Below are positions 24,929 through 34,839 of a stretch of 46,420 nt of DNA, in pieces. The notes below the pieces were generated by a model. The model was not told the DNA's origin, made no database searches, and was given only the letters and a program-made list of their open reading frames with translations. Origin of the DNA: Rhodococcus sp. HM1. GTDB lineage: Bacteria; Actinomycetota; Actinomycetes; Mycobacteriales; Mycobacteriaceae. The stretch spans positions 1-46,420 of the forward strand of contig NZ_JALPTB010000051.1 of assembly GCF_023218075.1 (NCBI RefSeq). Reading direction: 5' to 3'. The translations under genes were made by a program, and so were the position numbers. Positions within the stretch are counted from its first letter, which is position 1, and every line of letters starts with the position of its first letter.

Positions 24929-24965
24929 TATTCTTATCTGCAGTTCAGACTACATGGAGGATCCG

Positions 24966-25688
24966 ATGGCCACCCTCACGCTCCGCGTCAGCGACGAGAC
25001 TCGAGAAGAGCTTGAGGCGTTGGCCCAATCCAAGGGCACGACCGTCAGCGCATTGCTGCGGGACCAGATCGATCAGTTGCTCGGTCGCGACGTGGAGATG
25101 CGTCGCGGCGATGTTCCTCAGTCACTGACGATGACCGAACGGCTGCTGCTCGCGAACCAGTCGAGGATCCTGGCCGCTCTCGATCCGGATGAGGCCGACT
25201 ACTACGCACGACGAAGCGAAACTCTCGAGGAAGGGTACGCCGGCGAGTACGGCGACGTGTTCGCTGCGGTCGGTCCAGAACTCACCCGCACCGAATGCGC
25301 TTTGGTCTGGGACTTGCTCGATATGTTCCGCGTCCTGAGCGCAAGCATCGAGGCGCTCAGCCCCGCTGATCGAGCCGTCCTCGGCGAAGAACGCATCGAC
25401 CGGCTGCGGTTCCAGGGATTCGACATCAGCGACCAGCTAGAAGGTCGACTGCTGTCATATGTGCAGTACCTGGTGCGCGGAAGGAGATGGTCGGAAGTCG
25501 GCCCCCGACTGGAGGAGATCGGCGACGACGGCAACTCTCATCACCGCTGTTTACCCTTCTACCGACTTCTGCTGGACACCTACCGGCCGATCATCACCGC
25601 CCGCGCCAAGAGCCGGGGATATTCTCTCGATGCCTACCGTCTCGACCTCGAAGAGCTTATCGAGTTGGCGGAGGTCAGCTTCCGATGA
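24966..25688 (+). CDS. YfbU-family protein with N-terminal ribbon-helix-helix
   Basis: This 240-aa protein has GGAGGATCC directly upstream of its ATG. Residues 1-45 (MATLTLRVSDETREELEALA, QSKGTTVSALLRDQIDQLLG) form a CopG-type DNA-binding domain. Residues 58-240 are a YfbU domain (LTMTERLLLANQSRILAAL, EEGYAGEYGDVFAAV, LVWDLLDMFRVLSASIE). YfbU function is unsettled. The fusion suggests a transcription regulator or an antitoxin-like role. The gene downstream (DUF3800-like, 138 nt away) could be its partner. Confidence 0.85.
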   Translation: MATLTLRVSDETREELEALAQSKGTTVSALLRDQIDQLLGRDVEMRRGDVPQSLTMTERLLLANQSRILAALDPDEADYYARRSETLEEGYAGEYGDVFAAVGPELTRTECALVWDLLDMFRVLSASIEALSPADRAVLGEERIDRLRFQGFDISDQLEGRLLSYVQYLVRGRRWSEVGPRLEEIGDDGNSHHRCLPFYRLLLDTYRPIITARAKSRGYSLDAYRLDLEELIELAEVSFR

Positions 25689-25826
25689 CGCGGATCTGCA
25701 CAGAATCCGCAACTGCGAGTGTAGGTCGGAAACCACCAGGTCAGGAGCTGTCGTCGCCGACGCAGCGACTACCTGGTTCGGCGCCCGGACTCACTTTTGC
25801 ACCCTCCACTGACAAGATCCCCGCTT

Positions 25827-26333
25827 GTGCATGCATTCATTGACGAGTCCAAGCGTGACGGCTACATGCTTTGCGCTGTCACCGTCGCCGGCGGAGATGT
25901 CGCAGCCCTGCGTAAGCAGGTGGAAGCGCTGCGTCCACGAGGCAGCGCACGGATTCACATGAAGTCTGTCAGCAAGAAGGAGGCGCCGAAGCTGGTCACT
26001 GAGGTAGCGAAGCTCGACGCGGCCAGTCGCCTCTACGTTGTGAAGTCAGGAAAGATGCCCGAACGAAGCGCCCGCGATCTCACCCTTGGGGCAGCTGTTC
26101 GGGATTTGGCGACGCTCTCGGTGAGCCGGGTCCTTATCGAATCCTGCAATCAGGATCGAGAGGACAATCGTACGATCCGCGACGCCGTGGGCGCCGATGC
26201 ACCGTTCGTCTACCACCATGCTTCCCCGAGCGATCCACTGCTGTGGCTTCCCGATATCCACGCATGGGCCTGGGGCCGCGGGGGCCAAATGAGAGCGAAG
26301 ATCGCACACCGGATCGAGGTGTTCACGCTCTGA
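25827..26333 (+). CDS. DUF3800-like protein
   Basis: This 168-aa protein (from the GTG at 25827; an in-frame TTG at 25797 is possible) begins VHAFIDESKRDGYMLCAVTV. This is the typical opening of DUF3800 proteins, which are predicted RNase-H-fold enzymes with an early Asp-Glu (IDES). Later acidic/His positions (LLWLPDIHAWAWGRGG) fit. DUF3800 proteins are common in defence islands and mobile elements. A perfect terminator follows at 26338. Confidence 0.7.
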   Translation: MHAFIDESKRDGYMLCAVTVAGGDVAALRKQVEALRPRGSARIHMKSVSKKEAPKLVTEVAKLDAASRLYVVKSGKMPERSARDLTLGAAVRDLATLSVSRVLIESCNQDREDNRTIRDAVGADAPFVYHHASPSDPLLWLPDIHAWAWGRGGQMRAKIAHRIEVFTL

Positions 26334-26337
26334 CAAG

Positions 26338-26372
26338 GAGAAGAACCCCACCGGTGGGATGGGGTTCTTCTC
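26338..26372 (+). terminator. Terminator of the YfbU/DUF3800 unit
   Basis: The 13-bp arms GAGAAGAACCCCA / TGGGGTTCTTCTC, loop 9 nt, lie 5 nt after the stop at 26333. The remaining 178 nt to the next gene hold nothing recognisable. Confidence 0.85.
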
Positions 26373-26550
26373 AAGTGCGATGGGCGCGCAAGGCTGGAAA
26401 CCACTGAGTGGAGCTGCCCTAGGGGTACTTACGCTCCGGAGACCTCCTACACGAACCACTTCCCTCGGCTACTGCCTTGGGCACCCCAAACGGTACCACC
26501 ATCTACCGCTCAGGGGACTTGCCCCGTCTCGCTTGCTCGATCTCCCCTCA

Positions 26551-27540
26551 TCAAGGAACTGAGTCAGACAAGTCGGACCCGATCGATCCACTGCGCACGC
26601 TCGGCGAATCAGGGTCGCTCCTGCCGACGGAGCTGGGAGCGACGACGAAAGTCCAACACGAGTCACTGTTCCAGTGCCACCCTCGCCTGAACTTCCCGAT
26701 GAGCCACAAGTCCGTGAATCCAGGGGGCAGGTTAGGCGGTCTCGTGGGCATCACGTCGCATTCGAGTGGCGTCGCGAACTGCCGGTACTCAGTGAACCCC
26801 GAATTCGGTACGGACTCCGGAGCGCCATCGAGGTGAAGACACACACCATGATAGGGAAGCGCCGGATCGGACATGACTTTCCTACGGATACCGACAGGAT
26901 CCTTTTCGTTGCTGGACAGGAACGCCTCAACCACCTCGAGCGTGCTGTCGGGATTCGTGACCCCCGTGGTGTGCCACATGAAATCGATAGCAACTCGCGT
27001 AGTCCGCTGTCCTGCAGGAATCTGCAGCACTTGGACGACTCCTGCGATGGCAGCAAGCTCCTGTTCAAGCTCTGTCGTGCCGGCGTCAGGTCTATCTCGG
27101 GCGAGAGACTTCAGCCCCCGTACCTCCATCTTGCGGAGCAGCGGAATCAAGCGCCCCTCCAAGCCACGGAAGACCACACCAAATTCGCACATCACCGCCC
27201 AGCACTCAGAGAGGGAGGAAGTGTCAAACCCCTTGAACCGCTTGGTGTACTGGTTGTAGGAACTCCGAAAGTCGGAATTAGTGATCGACCCAACCTCCAG
27301 GACGCCGATACGCAGATGGGACTCGCGGGCGCTCTCGGACTTGCCGAAGACTTGGTAGTCGACCATCCCGTTCTCACTACCGTCATCGTGCGGTTCCAGC
27401 CTCACGGGCGAGTTGTGCTCGATGATGCTGCGAGCGAGCCGCTCAACCTGTGATTCTTTCTTTTGCGCACGCCCTTTGCGAGCCGCCATCATGTCCCTCC
27501 TGTCGTCGGCTGAGAGCCTCTGGTAAGCCGACGAACTCAT
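26551..27540 (-). CDS. Unknown protein coupled to the Type ISP enzyme
   Basis: This 329-aa protein starts at the ATG at 27540, 4-nt overlapping the stop of the restriction-modification gene, so it is made from the same mRNA. The N-terminus is basic (MMAARKGRAQKKESQVERLA). A central part (VRLEPHDDGSENGMVDYQVF; ESHLRIGVLEVGSITNSDFR) is mixed alpha/beta, and the Pro/Ser-rich tail looks disordered. It has no motif I recognise. Tight coupling to a DNA-defence enzyme suggests an accessory role such as modulation of cleavage, but this is inference. Confidence 0.8.
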   Translation of the reverse strand: MSSSAYQRLSADDRRDMMAARKGRAQKKESQVERLARSIIEHNSPVRLEPHDDGSENGMVDYQVFGKSESARESHLRIGVLEVGSITNSDFRSSYNQYTKRFKGFDTSSLSECWAVMCEFGVVFRGLEGRLIPLLRKMEVRGLKSLARDRPDAGTTELEQELAAIAGVVQVLQIPAGQRTTRVAIDFMWHTTGVTNPDSTLEVVEAFLSSNEKDPVGIRRKVMSDPALPYHGVCLHLDGAPESVPNSGFTEYRQFATPLECDVMPTRPPNLPPGFTDLWLIGKFRRGWHWNSDSCWTFVVAPSSVGRSDPDSPSVRSGSIGSDLSDSVP

Positions 27541-30500
27541 GCGAGCGAGTCGACAATCTTCATCGTCTCGACCGCAACGGTGGTGACGCGTTTGATCAGG
27601 TCGACGATGTAGGTCGGGTCGTCGTGCTCGTCGCACCAATCGTTCGGGTCATTGACGATCCCCGATGCCTTGTCGGTTTTGACCTGGTAGCGGTCGAGGA
27701 TCCACGCCAACGCAGACCGGGATCCGAGCATGTACCGATCGGCCTCCTCGGGAATGCCCGCGATTGTGACCTTCGGGTTGTAGACGATGGTGGTGCGATC
27801 GTCGACATTCTTGCCCGTCTCGAGATCCTTCTTCTTGCCCCACTTGAGCTTCGACACCCGCCACGTCTCACGATCGTTCGGATCGGCGCCCTTCTTCAAT
27901 TGCACGTCGAGGTCGTAGGGCTCGACGGTCTCGTAGTTCACGTGCAGGTCCGCGAGGCGCCGGCCGACGGCGGCGAGTTGCTCGAACCGCTCCTGTGTTA
28001 CCGGGGTCGGGATGTGCGGAAGCATCTTCTTCAAGTCCGCGGCGTAGTTTTCGCGGTAGGCAGGGTCGTGGAGGAGCCCGTAGACGTAGTAGAAGATGTC
28101 GTCCTTGGTGACCTGGTCACCAACCGCTCCTCGGTAGAGCGCGAGGATGCCGTCGGTGATGTTGTCGACCCGCCGAAATCCGTACTCATCAACATCAGGG
28201 GTGTCACTCGACGACGTGAAGTCAAGCTCCCCATCTGTGGGCTGTGCCTTGACGTAGGTCCACCGCGGGAAAAACTGTCCGGTATCCAGGACATGGAGGT
28301 TCGGAAGTAGATCGGTGATGAACGGCGTGAACTCGAAGTGCGATGCGGGTCCCGTCAGAACGATTCCGATGTTCGGGTGATCTGATGTCGGGAATATCGA
28401 CGGAAGCTGGTAGGTGCAGTTGTTGAGTTGCTGTTTCTCGTCGAAGTAGGCGTGCTGTTTGGTGAATGGCCTGTAGCTGCCGATGCGGAATCCTGACTGC
28501 TGCACCGCAAGCCGAACGCCCTGAGCGACTTGCCTCTTGTTGACTCGGTCCCAACTGAACAACTTGGGGTCAGTGGAGATCAGTGCGTCGACAGGAGGAA
28601 GGACAGTTGTCGAGGCCCGTACGGAGTCGATGCGGTCAACCTCAGAGTTGTAAAACTCGACTGCACGATCGATGTTGGCTTCTACCTCGGTGCGTGAGAA
28701 GTTGTAGCACCAAGCATCGCGGTTCGTCTTCAGGCCACCGGAATAGGTGCTGAACACGGTGCACTGGCCAGGGCTCGCCTTCTTGTCTCCGATCGCAGGC
28801 CAGATCTTGAACTCGTCGTTGCGCTGGTTCACCCAGTCGCCGTGGCTGTTGGAGGTGACGGCCTGCCAGTCGATGTTGGCCAGGGTGTTTTTCTCTACGA
28901 TGCGGAGTTTGTCTTCGCGGCTGAGGTAGTCGCCGATGTCGCGGTAGTAGATCTCGCAGTCACCGGTGTGGGCGGGGTTCTTCACGCCGATAAAGATGGC
29001 GACGGTGTTGCGGCTGCCGGATCCGAAGATCTTGCCGCCTTCCTTGCGGGAGAGTTCGCCGGCGGTGCGCTGGTTTCCGCGCAGGTTGTAGACGTAGATG
29101 CGGGAATATTCGTCGGCGAGGGAGAGGCGGATGCCGTCAGCGGTGTTGCCGTCGATCCAGCCACCGTTGGATACGAAGGCGACGATGCCGGCGTCGCCGA
29201 TGCGGTCGGTGGCCCATCGGAAGGCCCGTAGGTAGGAGTCGTAGAGGCTGTTCTTCAGCTGCGCAGTGGACCGTTTGGCGTAGGTGTCGGCGATCCGCGT
29301 GTCAAGGGTCGGGTAGGAGACGTTCGCGTTCAGGTCGTTCGCCGAGGTCTGCCCCACGCTGTAGGGCGGGTTGCCGATCACCACATTGATGGGGATCTTG
29401 TTCTGACGGACGATGCGGTCGTTGTTCTGCGGAAACATCACCGCATCGAGACTGTCCCCGCCCTCGGTGATCTGGAAGGTGTCGGCGAGCACGATGCCCT
29501 CGAACGGCGTGTACTCGGAGGCTGATTCGTCGCTTGCCAGAGCGTGGTAAGTGGTTTCAATGTTGACCGCGGCGATGTAATAGGCGAGCAGCATGATCTC
29601 GTTGGCGTGCAGCTCACCTGCGTACTTGCGGGCCAGATCCTCGGGGCGGATGAGCCCGGATTGCAGCAGCCGGGTCAGGAAGGTTCCGGTGCCGGTGAAC
29701 GGGTCGAGGATGTGCACACCCTCGTCGGTCAGGCCGCGGCCGAACGCGTCTCGGGATGCCTGGTCGGCGGCGCGGAGGATGAAGTCGACGACCTCGACGG
29801 GGGTGTAGACGATGCCGAGGGCGTCGGACTGCTTCTTGAAGCCGATGCGGAAGAACTTCTCGTACAGCTCGGCGATGACCTTCTGCTTGCCGTCGGCGGT
29901 GGTGACCTCGGCGGCCCGGATCCGCACCGAATCGTAGAAGCCCTCGAGCTTCGCGGTTTCGGCCTCCAGCCCGGAGTCGCCGAGCCGGTCGACCATTGCC
30001 TGCATCACCCGAGAGACCGGGTTGTGGGAGGCGAAGTCGTGTTCGGCGAACAACGCATCGAAGACCGGTTTGGTGATCAGGTGCTGGGACAGCATGCTGA
30101 TCGCGTCGGTCTCCGTGATCGAGTCGTTGAGGTTGTCGCGCAGCCCTTGCAGGAACTGCTCGAACGCGGTGGCCACGGCCGGATCGGCGCCGGCGAGCAA
30201 AGCCCGGATGCGGGTGATCTGGGCGGCGGCGATGTCGGCGACATCGGTGGCCCAGTCTTCCCAGTAGGCTCGGGTGCCGACCTTGTCGACGATCTTGGCG
30301 TAGATCGCCTCCTGCCATTCGGACAGCGCAAACAACGCCATCTGCGTGGCCATCTGCTCGCCGTCCGCCCCGCTACCGGGATCGACGTCGCCCGTCCCGC
30401 TACCACCGCTCGCGCCCTCGGTGCTGGTGGAAACCGATTCGTCGCTGTCGGCGGTGGGGCCGATGTGCCCGCCGAGGAGGCGGTCGGTGCCCTTACCGAT

Positions 30501-32486
30501 CTTCGCGTCGGCGGTACTGGCGTTGAGGACGATTGAGTTGACCATCGCGTTGAACCGGTCATCGTGGGCGCGTAGGGCGTTGAGGACCTGCCAGACCACC
30601 TTGAACCGACGATTGTCCGACAACGCCTGTGACGGCGCGATCCCGGCGGGAACGGCGACGGGCAGGATGATGTAGCCGTAGTCCTTACCCTCGTTCAGGC
30701 GCATCACCCTACCGACGGACTGGACGACGTCGACGACGCTGTTGCGCGGGTGCAGGAACAGCACCGCATCCAGCGCCGGCACGTCCACGCCCTCGGAGAG
30801 GCAGCGTGCGTTGGACAGGATGCGGCACTCGCCCTCGGGAACGGGGGCTTTGAGCCACGCCAGTTCCTTGTTGCGTTCGAGGGCGTTGAAGGTGCCGTCG
30901 ACGTGGTGGACCACGCAGCGCAGGTCCCGGTTGGTGTCGTCGACGGTGCGGCCGTCGTTCTCCTGGTCGTCGAGCAGATCCAGGTAGGCGTCGACGACGG
31001 TGGGGAACACCTCGGCGACCTGTTTGGAGGCGGCGATGTCCTTGGCGAACGCGACGGCGCGCCGCATCGGCGGCTCGCCGGGGGCAAAGCCGGTGCCGTC
31101 GGGGGTGCGGCCGGCGCGTTTGGCCAGCCCGTTCCAGCAGCCGACGATCTTCGAGGCGTCATCGAGGGTCAGCTCGGTGTGATCGCCGGCGAGCTGGGCC
31201 TGCATCGGGGCGGCGATCAGCTCCTCGTCGACGGTCAGCACGATCACCTTGTAGTCGGTGAGCAGACCCCGCCCGACCGCTTCCCCGAAGGAGAGGCGGT
31301 GGAATTCGGGACCGAACAGGGTCTCGTCGTCCATCGAGAACAGCTCGGCGGAGTGCTCGTCGGCCTTGTCCTTGACGGCGTCGTCGAAGATCCGCGGGGT
31401 CGCGGTCATGTACAGGCGCCGATCGGCCTTGAGGTAGTCGCCGTCGTGCACCCGCACGAAGTTCGAGTCGTCGCCGTCGGCGACGGTGAAACCCGTGGTG
31501 CGGTGCGCCTCGTCGCAAATGACCAGGTCGAACGCGTCGACGCCGTTCTTCTGGGCCTCGGCGACCACGGGCAGCGACTGGTAGGTGGTGAACACCACGG
31601 TCAGGCCCTTGGCGCGCTTGCGGTGTGCCATCTCCGCGGTCAGAGTCTCCGCGTCGGTGGTGACGGGGATCGCGACGTCGTGGGCACCGATGTCCTCGGC
31701 GGCGCGGGAGACCTTGCGGTCCGAGCACACCGCGAACGCCCGCAGGTCCAGGCGGGTCTGGGCGGTCCACTCGCGCAGGGTCTGCGAGAGCAGCGAGATC
31801 GACGGGACCGCGAACAGGATCTTCGCGTGGCCGCCGTTCTCGGCGGCGGTGCGTTCGGCGATCTTCAAGGCGGTGAAGGTCTTGCCGGTACCGCAGGCCA
31901 TGACGAGTTTGCCGCGGTCGTGGCCGGCGGCGAACCCGGCGAAGACCTTCTCGATCGCCTCGGCCTGGTGCGGGCGCGGGTCGTGCCGCTCCGCTTCGGT
32001 GAGCCGGACCTGCGGCACGCCGTCGGTCCAGTCCTCGATGTTCCAGGCGATCGGGGATTCGGCGATCTCGGTCAGCCCGATCCGCTGCACCGGGATCGAC
32101 TGGTCCTCGAGGGCGTCCTCGGCGTGCTTGGACCACCGGTCGGTGGTGGAGATGATCACCCGGTTGGTGAACGGCTTCTTGCCCGAGGCGGTGAAGAACG
32201 AGTCGATGTCGCCCTTGGCGAGGGTGTGGGTCGGTTCGTAGAACTTGCACTGGATCGCGGTGTGCTCCCCGGTGTCGCGGGCCACGGCGACCAGGTCGAT
32301 GCCGGTGTCGGGTTTGCCGTCCCGGCCGGGCCAATCCGTCCATCGCCACACCTGCTCGTACTGCTGGGCGAGCATCGGGTCGAGCTGGAAGTAGCGGACC
32401 ATCAGCTGCTCGAAGCGGGTGCCTCGTTCGGAATTGGACGGTGCCTTCCGGAACGCGTCGATCACTTCGTGCACCGATGTCGCCAC
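27537..32486 (-). CDS. Type ISP single-chain restriction-modification enzyme
   Basis: This 1649-aa protein starts at the GTG at 32486 and has the domain order of LlaBIII-type enzymes, with a similar length. It begins with an Mrr-like nuclease (GIDLVAVARDTGEHTAIQCK, about 60-80). A superfamily-2 motor follows (MACGTGKT about 197, ICDEAHRT about 325, MTATPRI about 360, SVGRVMRL). Next are a Ser/Gly linker (about 695-715), a helical coupler and an N6-adenine methylase (LDPFTGTGTFLT about 930, VIGNPPYS about 1040), with a target-recognition region after about 1250. A single polypeptide would methylate one strand at its site, translocate and cut on head-to-head collision. It appears intact. Confidence 0.92.
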   Translation of the reverse strand: MATSVHEVIDAFRKAPSNSERGTRFEQLMVRYFQLDPMLAQQYEQVWRWTDWPGRDGKPDTGIDLVAVARDTGEHTAIQCKFYEPTHTLAKGDIDSFFTASGKKPFTNRVIISTTDRWSKHAEDALEDQSIPVQRIGLTEIAESPIAWNIEDWTDGVPQVRLTEAERHDPRPHQAEAIEKVFAGFAAGHDRGKLVMACGTGKTFTALKIAERTAAENGGHAKILFAVPSISLLSQTLREWTAQTRLDLRAFAVCSDRKVSRAAEDIGAHDVAIPVTTDAETLTAEMAHRKRAKGLTVVFTTYQSLPVVAEAQKNGVDAFDLVICDEAHRTTGFTVADGDDSNFVRVHDGDYLKADRRLYMTATPRIFDDAVKDKADEHSAELFSMDDETLFGPEFHRLSFGEAVGRGLLTDYKVIVLTVDEELIAAPMQAQLAGDHTELTLDDASKIVGCWNGLAKRAGRTPDGTGFAPGEPPMRRAVAFAKDIAASKQVAEVFPTVVDAYLDLLDDQENDGRTVDDTNRDLRCVVHHVDGTFNALERNKELAWLKAPVPEGECRILSNARCLSEGVDVPALDAVLFLHPRNSVVDVVQSVGRVMRLNEGKDYGYIILPVAVPAGIAPSQALSDNRRFKVVWQVLNALRAHDDRFNAMVNSIVLNASTADAKIGKGTDRLLGGHIGPTADSDESVSTSTEGASGGSGTGDVDPGSGADGEQMATQMALFALSEWQEAIYAKIVDKVGTRAYWEDWATDVADIAAAQITRIRALLAGADPAVATAFEQFLQGLRDNLNDSITETDAISMLSQHLITKPVFDALFAEHDFASHNPVSRVMQAMVDRLGDSGLEAETAKLEGFYDSVRIRAAEVTTADGKQKVIAELYEKFFRIGFKKQSDALGIVYTPVEVVDFILRAADQASRDAFGRGLTDEGVHILDPFTGTGTFLTRLLQSGLIRPEDLARKYAGELHANEIMLLAYYIAAVNIETTYHALASDESASEYTPFEGIVLADTFQITEGGDSLDAVMFPQNNDRIVRQNKIPINVVIGNPPYSVGQTSANDLNANVSYPTLDTRIADTYAKRSTAQLKNSLYDSYLRAFRWATDRIGDAGIVAFVSNGGWIDGNTADGIRLSLADEYSRIYVYNLRGNQRTAGELSRKEGGKIFGSGSRNTVAIFIGVKNPAHTGDCEIYYRDIGDYLSREDKLRIVEKNTLANIDWQAVTSNSHGDWVNQRNDEFKIWPAIGDKKASPGQCTVFSTYSGGLKTNRDAWCYNFSRTEVEANIDRAVEFYNSEVDRIDSVRASTTVLPPVDALISTDPKLFSWDRVNKRQVAQGVRLAVQQSGFRIGSYRPFTKQHAYFDEKQQLNNCTYQLPSIFPTSDHPNIGIVLTGPASHFEFTPFITDLLPNLHVLDTGQFFPRWTYVKAQPTDGELDFTSSSDTPDVDEYGFRRVDNITDGILALYRGAVGDQVTKDDIFYYVYGLLHDPAYRENYAADLKKMLPHIPTPVTQERFEQLAAVGRRLADLHVNYETVEPYDLDVQLKKGADPNDRETWRVSKLKWGKKKDLETGKNVDDRTTIVYNPKVTIAGIPEEADRYMLGSRSALAWILDRYQVKTDKASGIVNDPNDWCDEHDDPTYIVDLIKRVTTVAVETMKIVDSLA

Positions 32487-32639
32487 TACTGCCTGCTTTC
32501 ACTTCCGCCCGGCCCCACTCACGGGCCGCTGTTGTTCGGGCGTTGACGTTACCGGGGCTCGACCGAGCATCCCCGTCACGGCGCGGACCCGGCCCGCCGA
32601 GAATGCCCGGCCCCCATTCTCGTGTCGGATGCCGGCGCT

Positions 32640-33734
32640 ATGGTGCGCACCGTGCAGGTCACCAGCAAGTGGATCACCGACATCGAGATCGAACGGTCCA
32701 AACAGCACACCCGCGGCAATGCCCAGCGCACCCGTCGGCACCACTTCGTGCCCCAGATGTATCTGAAGCGCTGGAGCGACGAACACGAGCTGGTGCGGTT
32801 CACCGACACCGTGACGGGCTGCGGCGATATCGACCTCCCGGAGGCGATCGCCCACGAGGAGTTCTTCTATCGGATCGCAGGCGAAGACATCGATCCCGAC
32901 GAGCATCCGGACCTGTGGTTCGAAACCCACATGGGTCGTATCGAGGGCAAGGCCGCCGAATGGTTGCGTGCTCTCGATGGGCACCCCGACGGCCGCGTGA
33001 AGGATCCGAACCTGCTGCACAACCTGGCGGTGTTCATCGCGTTGCAGAGTCAGCGCACGCCGCGCAGTCGCGCCTTCGAACTCGACCTCGATGCCGCGAT
33101 CCAGCGGTTCGGCCCCCGGACTGTGATCGACGATCGGCTGGCTCTTCCGTTGATCTGTCGAACACTCGGGATTCCCTACAGTCCACAGCAACATTCCGAG
33201 ATCGTCGAACAGATCCTTGCTCGTCCCGACTTCAGTTCCGATCCCACCGCGAAGGCGATCGACAACAGCATCAAAGTCTGGCGCAACCACATCGTCCCGA
33301 TGTTCGCCTTCCGGCGTCGCTGGTGGCTGGTGAGCTCGCAGACCGCGCTGATCACCTGTGACGAGCCGGTCGTTCCGGTTCAGGCACCCGGGTGGCCCCG
33401 CACCCGTGTCGCCCGGTTCGATTCTCCGCTCCTGCTGTATCCGATCGGTCCCCATCGTCTTCTCGTCGGCACCCCGGCCGATCAGGTCTTGACCGCGCCG
33501 TTCGCTCTCACCTCGGCTGAAGCCGATGCGGTCAACGTCGAGATCGCGGCGCACTGTCTACGGTTCGTGTACGAACATCCTGGTGGCGACATCGGCGCTC
33601 ACCTCTCACTCCCGCAGATGCTGGAGTTCGACCCGGCACAGGCTGCCACCTTCTGGGAAGCGATGAGCCCGCCGACTCGGTGGAGCGGCGTCGGGGACCC
33701 ACCGTCGTGGCCCCTCCAGCGCTGGACCACCTGA
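32640..33734 (+). CDS. DUF4238 protein
   Basis: This protein of 364 aa (or 370 from the in-frame GTG at 32622) carries the DUF4238 hallmark RRHHFVPQMYLKRWSD near the N-terminus. NLAVFIALQSQRTPRSRAFE, SSQTALITCDEP and a C-terminal beta-rich half follow. The family is widespread with no proven function and is often near defence genes. It diverges from the Type ISP gene across a 153-bp spacer, so promoters may be shared. Confidence 0.85.
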   Translation: MVRTVQVTSKWITDIEIERSKQHTRGNAQRTRRHHFVPQMYLKRWSDEHELVRFTDTVTGCGDIDLPEAIAHEEFFYRIAGEDIDPDEHPDLWFETHMGRIEGKAAEWLRALDGHPDGRVKDPNLLHNLAVFIALQSQRTPRSRAFELDLDAAIQRFGPRTVIDDRLALPLICRTLGIPYSPQQHSEIVEQILARPDFSSDPTAKAIDNSIKVWRNHIVPMFAFRRRWWLVSSQTALITCDEPVVPVQAPGWPRTRVARFDSPLLLYPIGPHRLLVGTPADQVLTAPFALTSAEADAVNVEIAAHCLRFVYEHPGGDIGAHLSLPQMLEFDPAQAATFWEAMSPPTRWSGVGDPPSWPLQRWTT

Positions 33735-33783
33735 TCTGCAACGCCTCAGGTCGATCTGCCGGGCGTCGCGAACCGGAGGTTGT

Positions 33784-34356
33784 TCACTTGCGGCGGGTGA
33801 TCCATCCTGTGGCTTCGAGGATCGAACCGACCACGCCGAGTACCGCGAGCGCACACACCACCAGAACCGCGATACCCACCGTGCGGATGGTCCCGCTGGT
33901 CGCCCCCAGCACGGTCGACACCGCCACCAGCACGAGCGCAACGGCAATCACTCCGAAAACCACCTGAGCAATCACGCGCCGACGCGCCTGCTGCTGCGGG
34001 GTACGCGGCGTGAGAATGCGCGCCCGCCGGTTCCAGGGTGTGACGGTGCCGTCCGGTGCGAGATGAAAGATCGGCACCCAGGGAAACGCACGGGTGCCGA
34101 TTCTGGGTTCTGTGGTGGTGAACACCATCAGCGCCTTACCTGTGTCGTTGTCGGCATGATGCCGCTGGACGATCGCGTGAATCTCGTCCCGGGTCGGTGC
34201 GGCATCGTGGTGGATGATGCAGCCACGGGAGATGTTGGTGCTGAAGTCGAGCTGACCGGGGAACTCGGTGCGGTGGGTGCGAGTGCGGCCCTGCGGTGCG
34301 CGTTTCCCGAGGAAGCGGAACACCGCGGCCGCCGCCTGTTTGCCGTCGATTTCCAC
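33784..34356 (-). CDS. Membrane protein with cytosolic N-domain
   Basis: This 190-aa protein starts at a GTG. The first 115 residues are soluble (CIIHHDAAPTRDEIHAIVQR; LMVFTTTEPRIGTRAFPWVP), followed by two TM helices (IAQVVFGVIAVALVLVAVS; IRTVGIAVLVVCALAVLGVV). Unrecognised. Confidence 0.7.
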   Translation of the reverse strand: MEIDGKQAAAAVFRFLGKRAPQGRTRTHRTEFPGQLDFSTNISRGCIIHHDAAPTRDEIHAIVQRHHADNDTGKALMVFTTTEPRIGTRAFPWVPIFHLAPDGTVTPWNRRARILTPRTPQQQARRRVIAQVVFGVIAVALVLVAVSTVLGATSGTIRTVGIAVLVVCALAVLGVVGSILEATGWITRRK

Positions 34357-34530
34357 CGCACCGCTCCGATCGTCTCTGTCGGGTTGTTGATCTTCGGAGC
34401 GTAGCGATCGGCACCGACCCGGCAGAGAAGCAACGCGTCACCGCGCATCGCGGGCGTCGTCGCGGGGCTTGCTCCGTGCCCCATCGGAACAGCTGTTACC
34501 CCCGGAAACGAATCGCCTCGCGGCGCCGAT

Positions 34531-34839
34531 GTGCTCGATGTGAACGGTGAGCGCTGCGAGCGATGTGACCTGGTGATCGGCCAGTGTGAGCACACCCGGA
34601 CCGTGTCCGGCCCGGCGGCCACCGAGCAGGGGCGGATTCTGGTCAGCCCGCGGCGGATGGCGCACCTGCCCGGCTGTGGCCACAACGACGAGAGCGAGCT
34701 GTCCGAGTGGGGTGAGATCCGCGGGGTTCCGCGGGCGTGGGCCCGGATCGGCAACGGGGAACCACTCGAGACCAACGCCGGCGCCGTCCTGGGCCGCCCC
34801 GCACTATCGCGCTGCCAGGACTGTGTGAGCCGCTCCTAG
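34531..34839 (+). CDS. Small zinc-binding-type protein
   Basis: This protein of 102 aa (or 99 from the next GTG) has the cluster CERCDLVIGQCEHT, a later HLPGCGHN and a terminal CQDC. These are enough for one or two zinc sites. No family name is known to me. Its stop lies inside the palindrome at 34835. Confidence 0.65.
   Translation: MLDVNGERCERCDLVIGQCEHTRTVSGPAATEQGRILVSPRRMAHLPGCGHNDESELSEWGEIRGVPRAWARIGNGEPLETNAGAVLGRPALSRCQDCVSRS

Noticed and set aside
26373-26550. Possible tRNA-like sequence
   Set aside because: No acceptor stem, anticodon stem or T-loop could be matched.
30750-32546. 598-codon plus-strand frame antisense to the Type ISP gene
   Set aside because: Shadow frame of a strongly biased gene; no start signal and unnatural composition.
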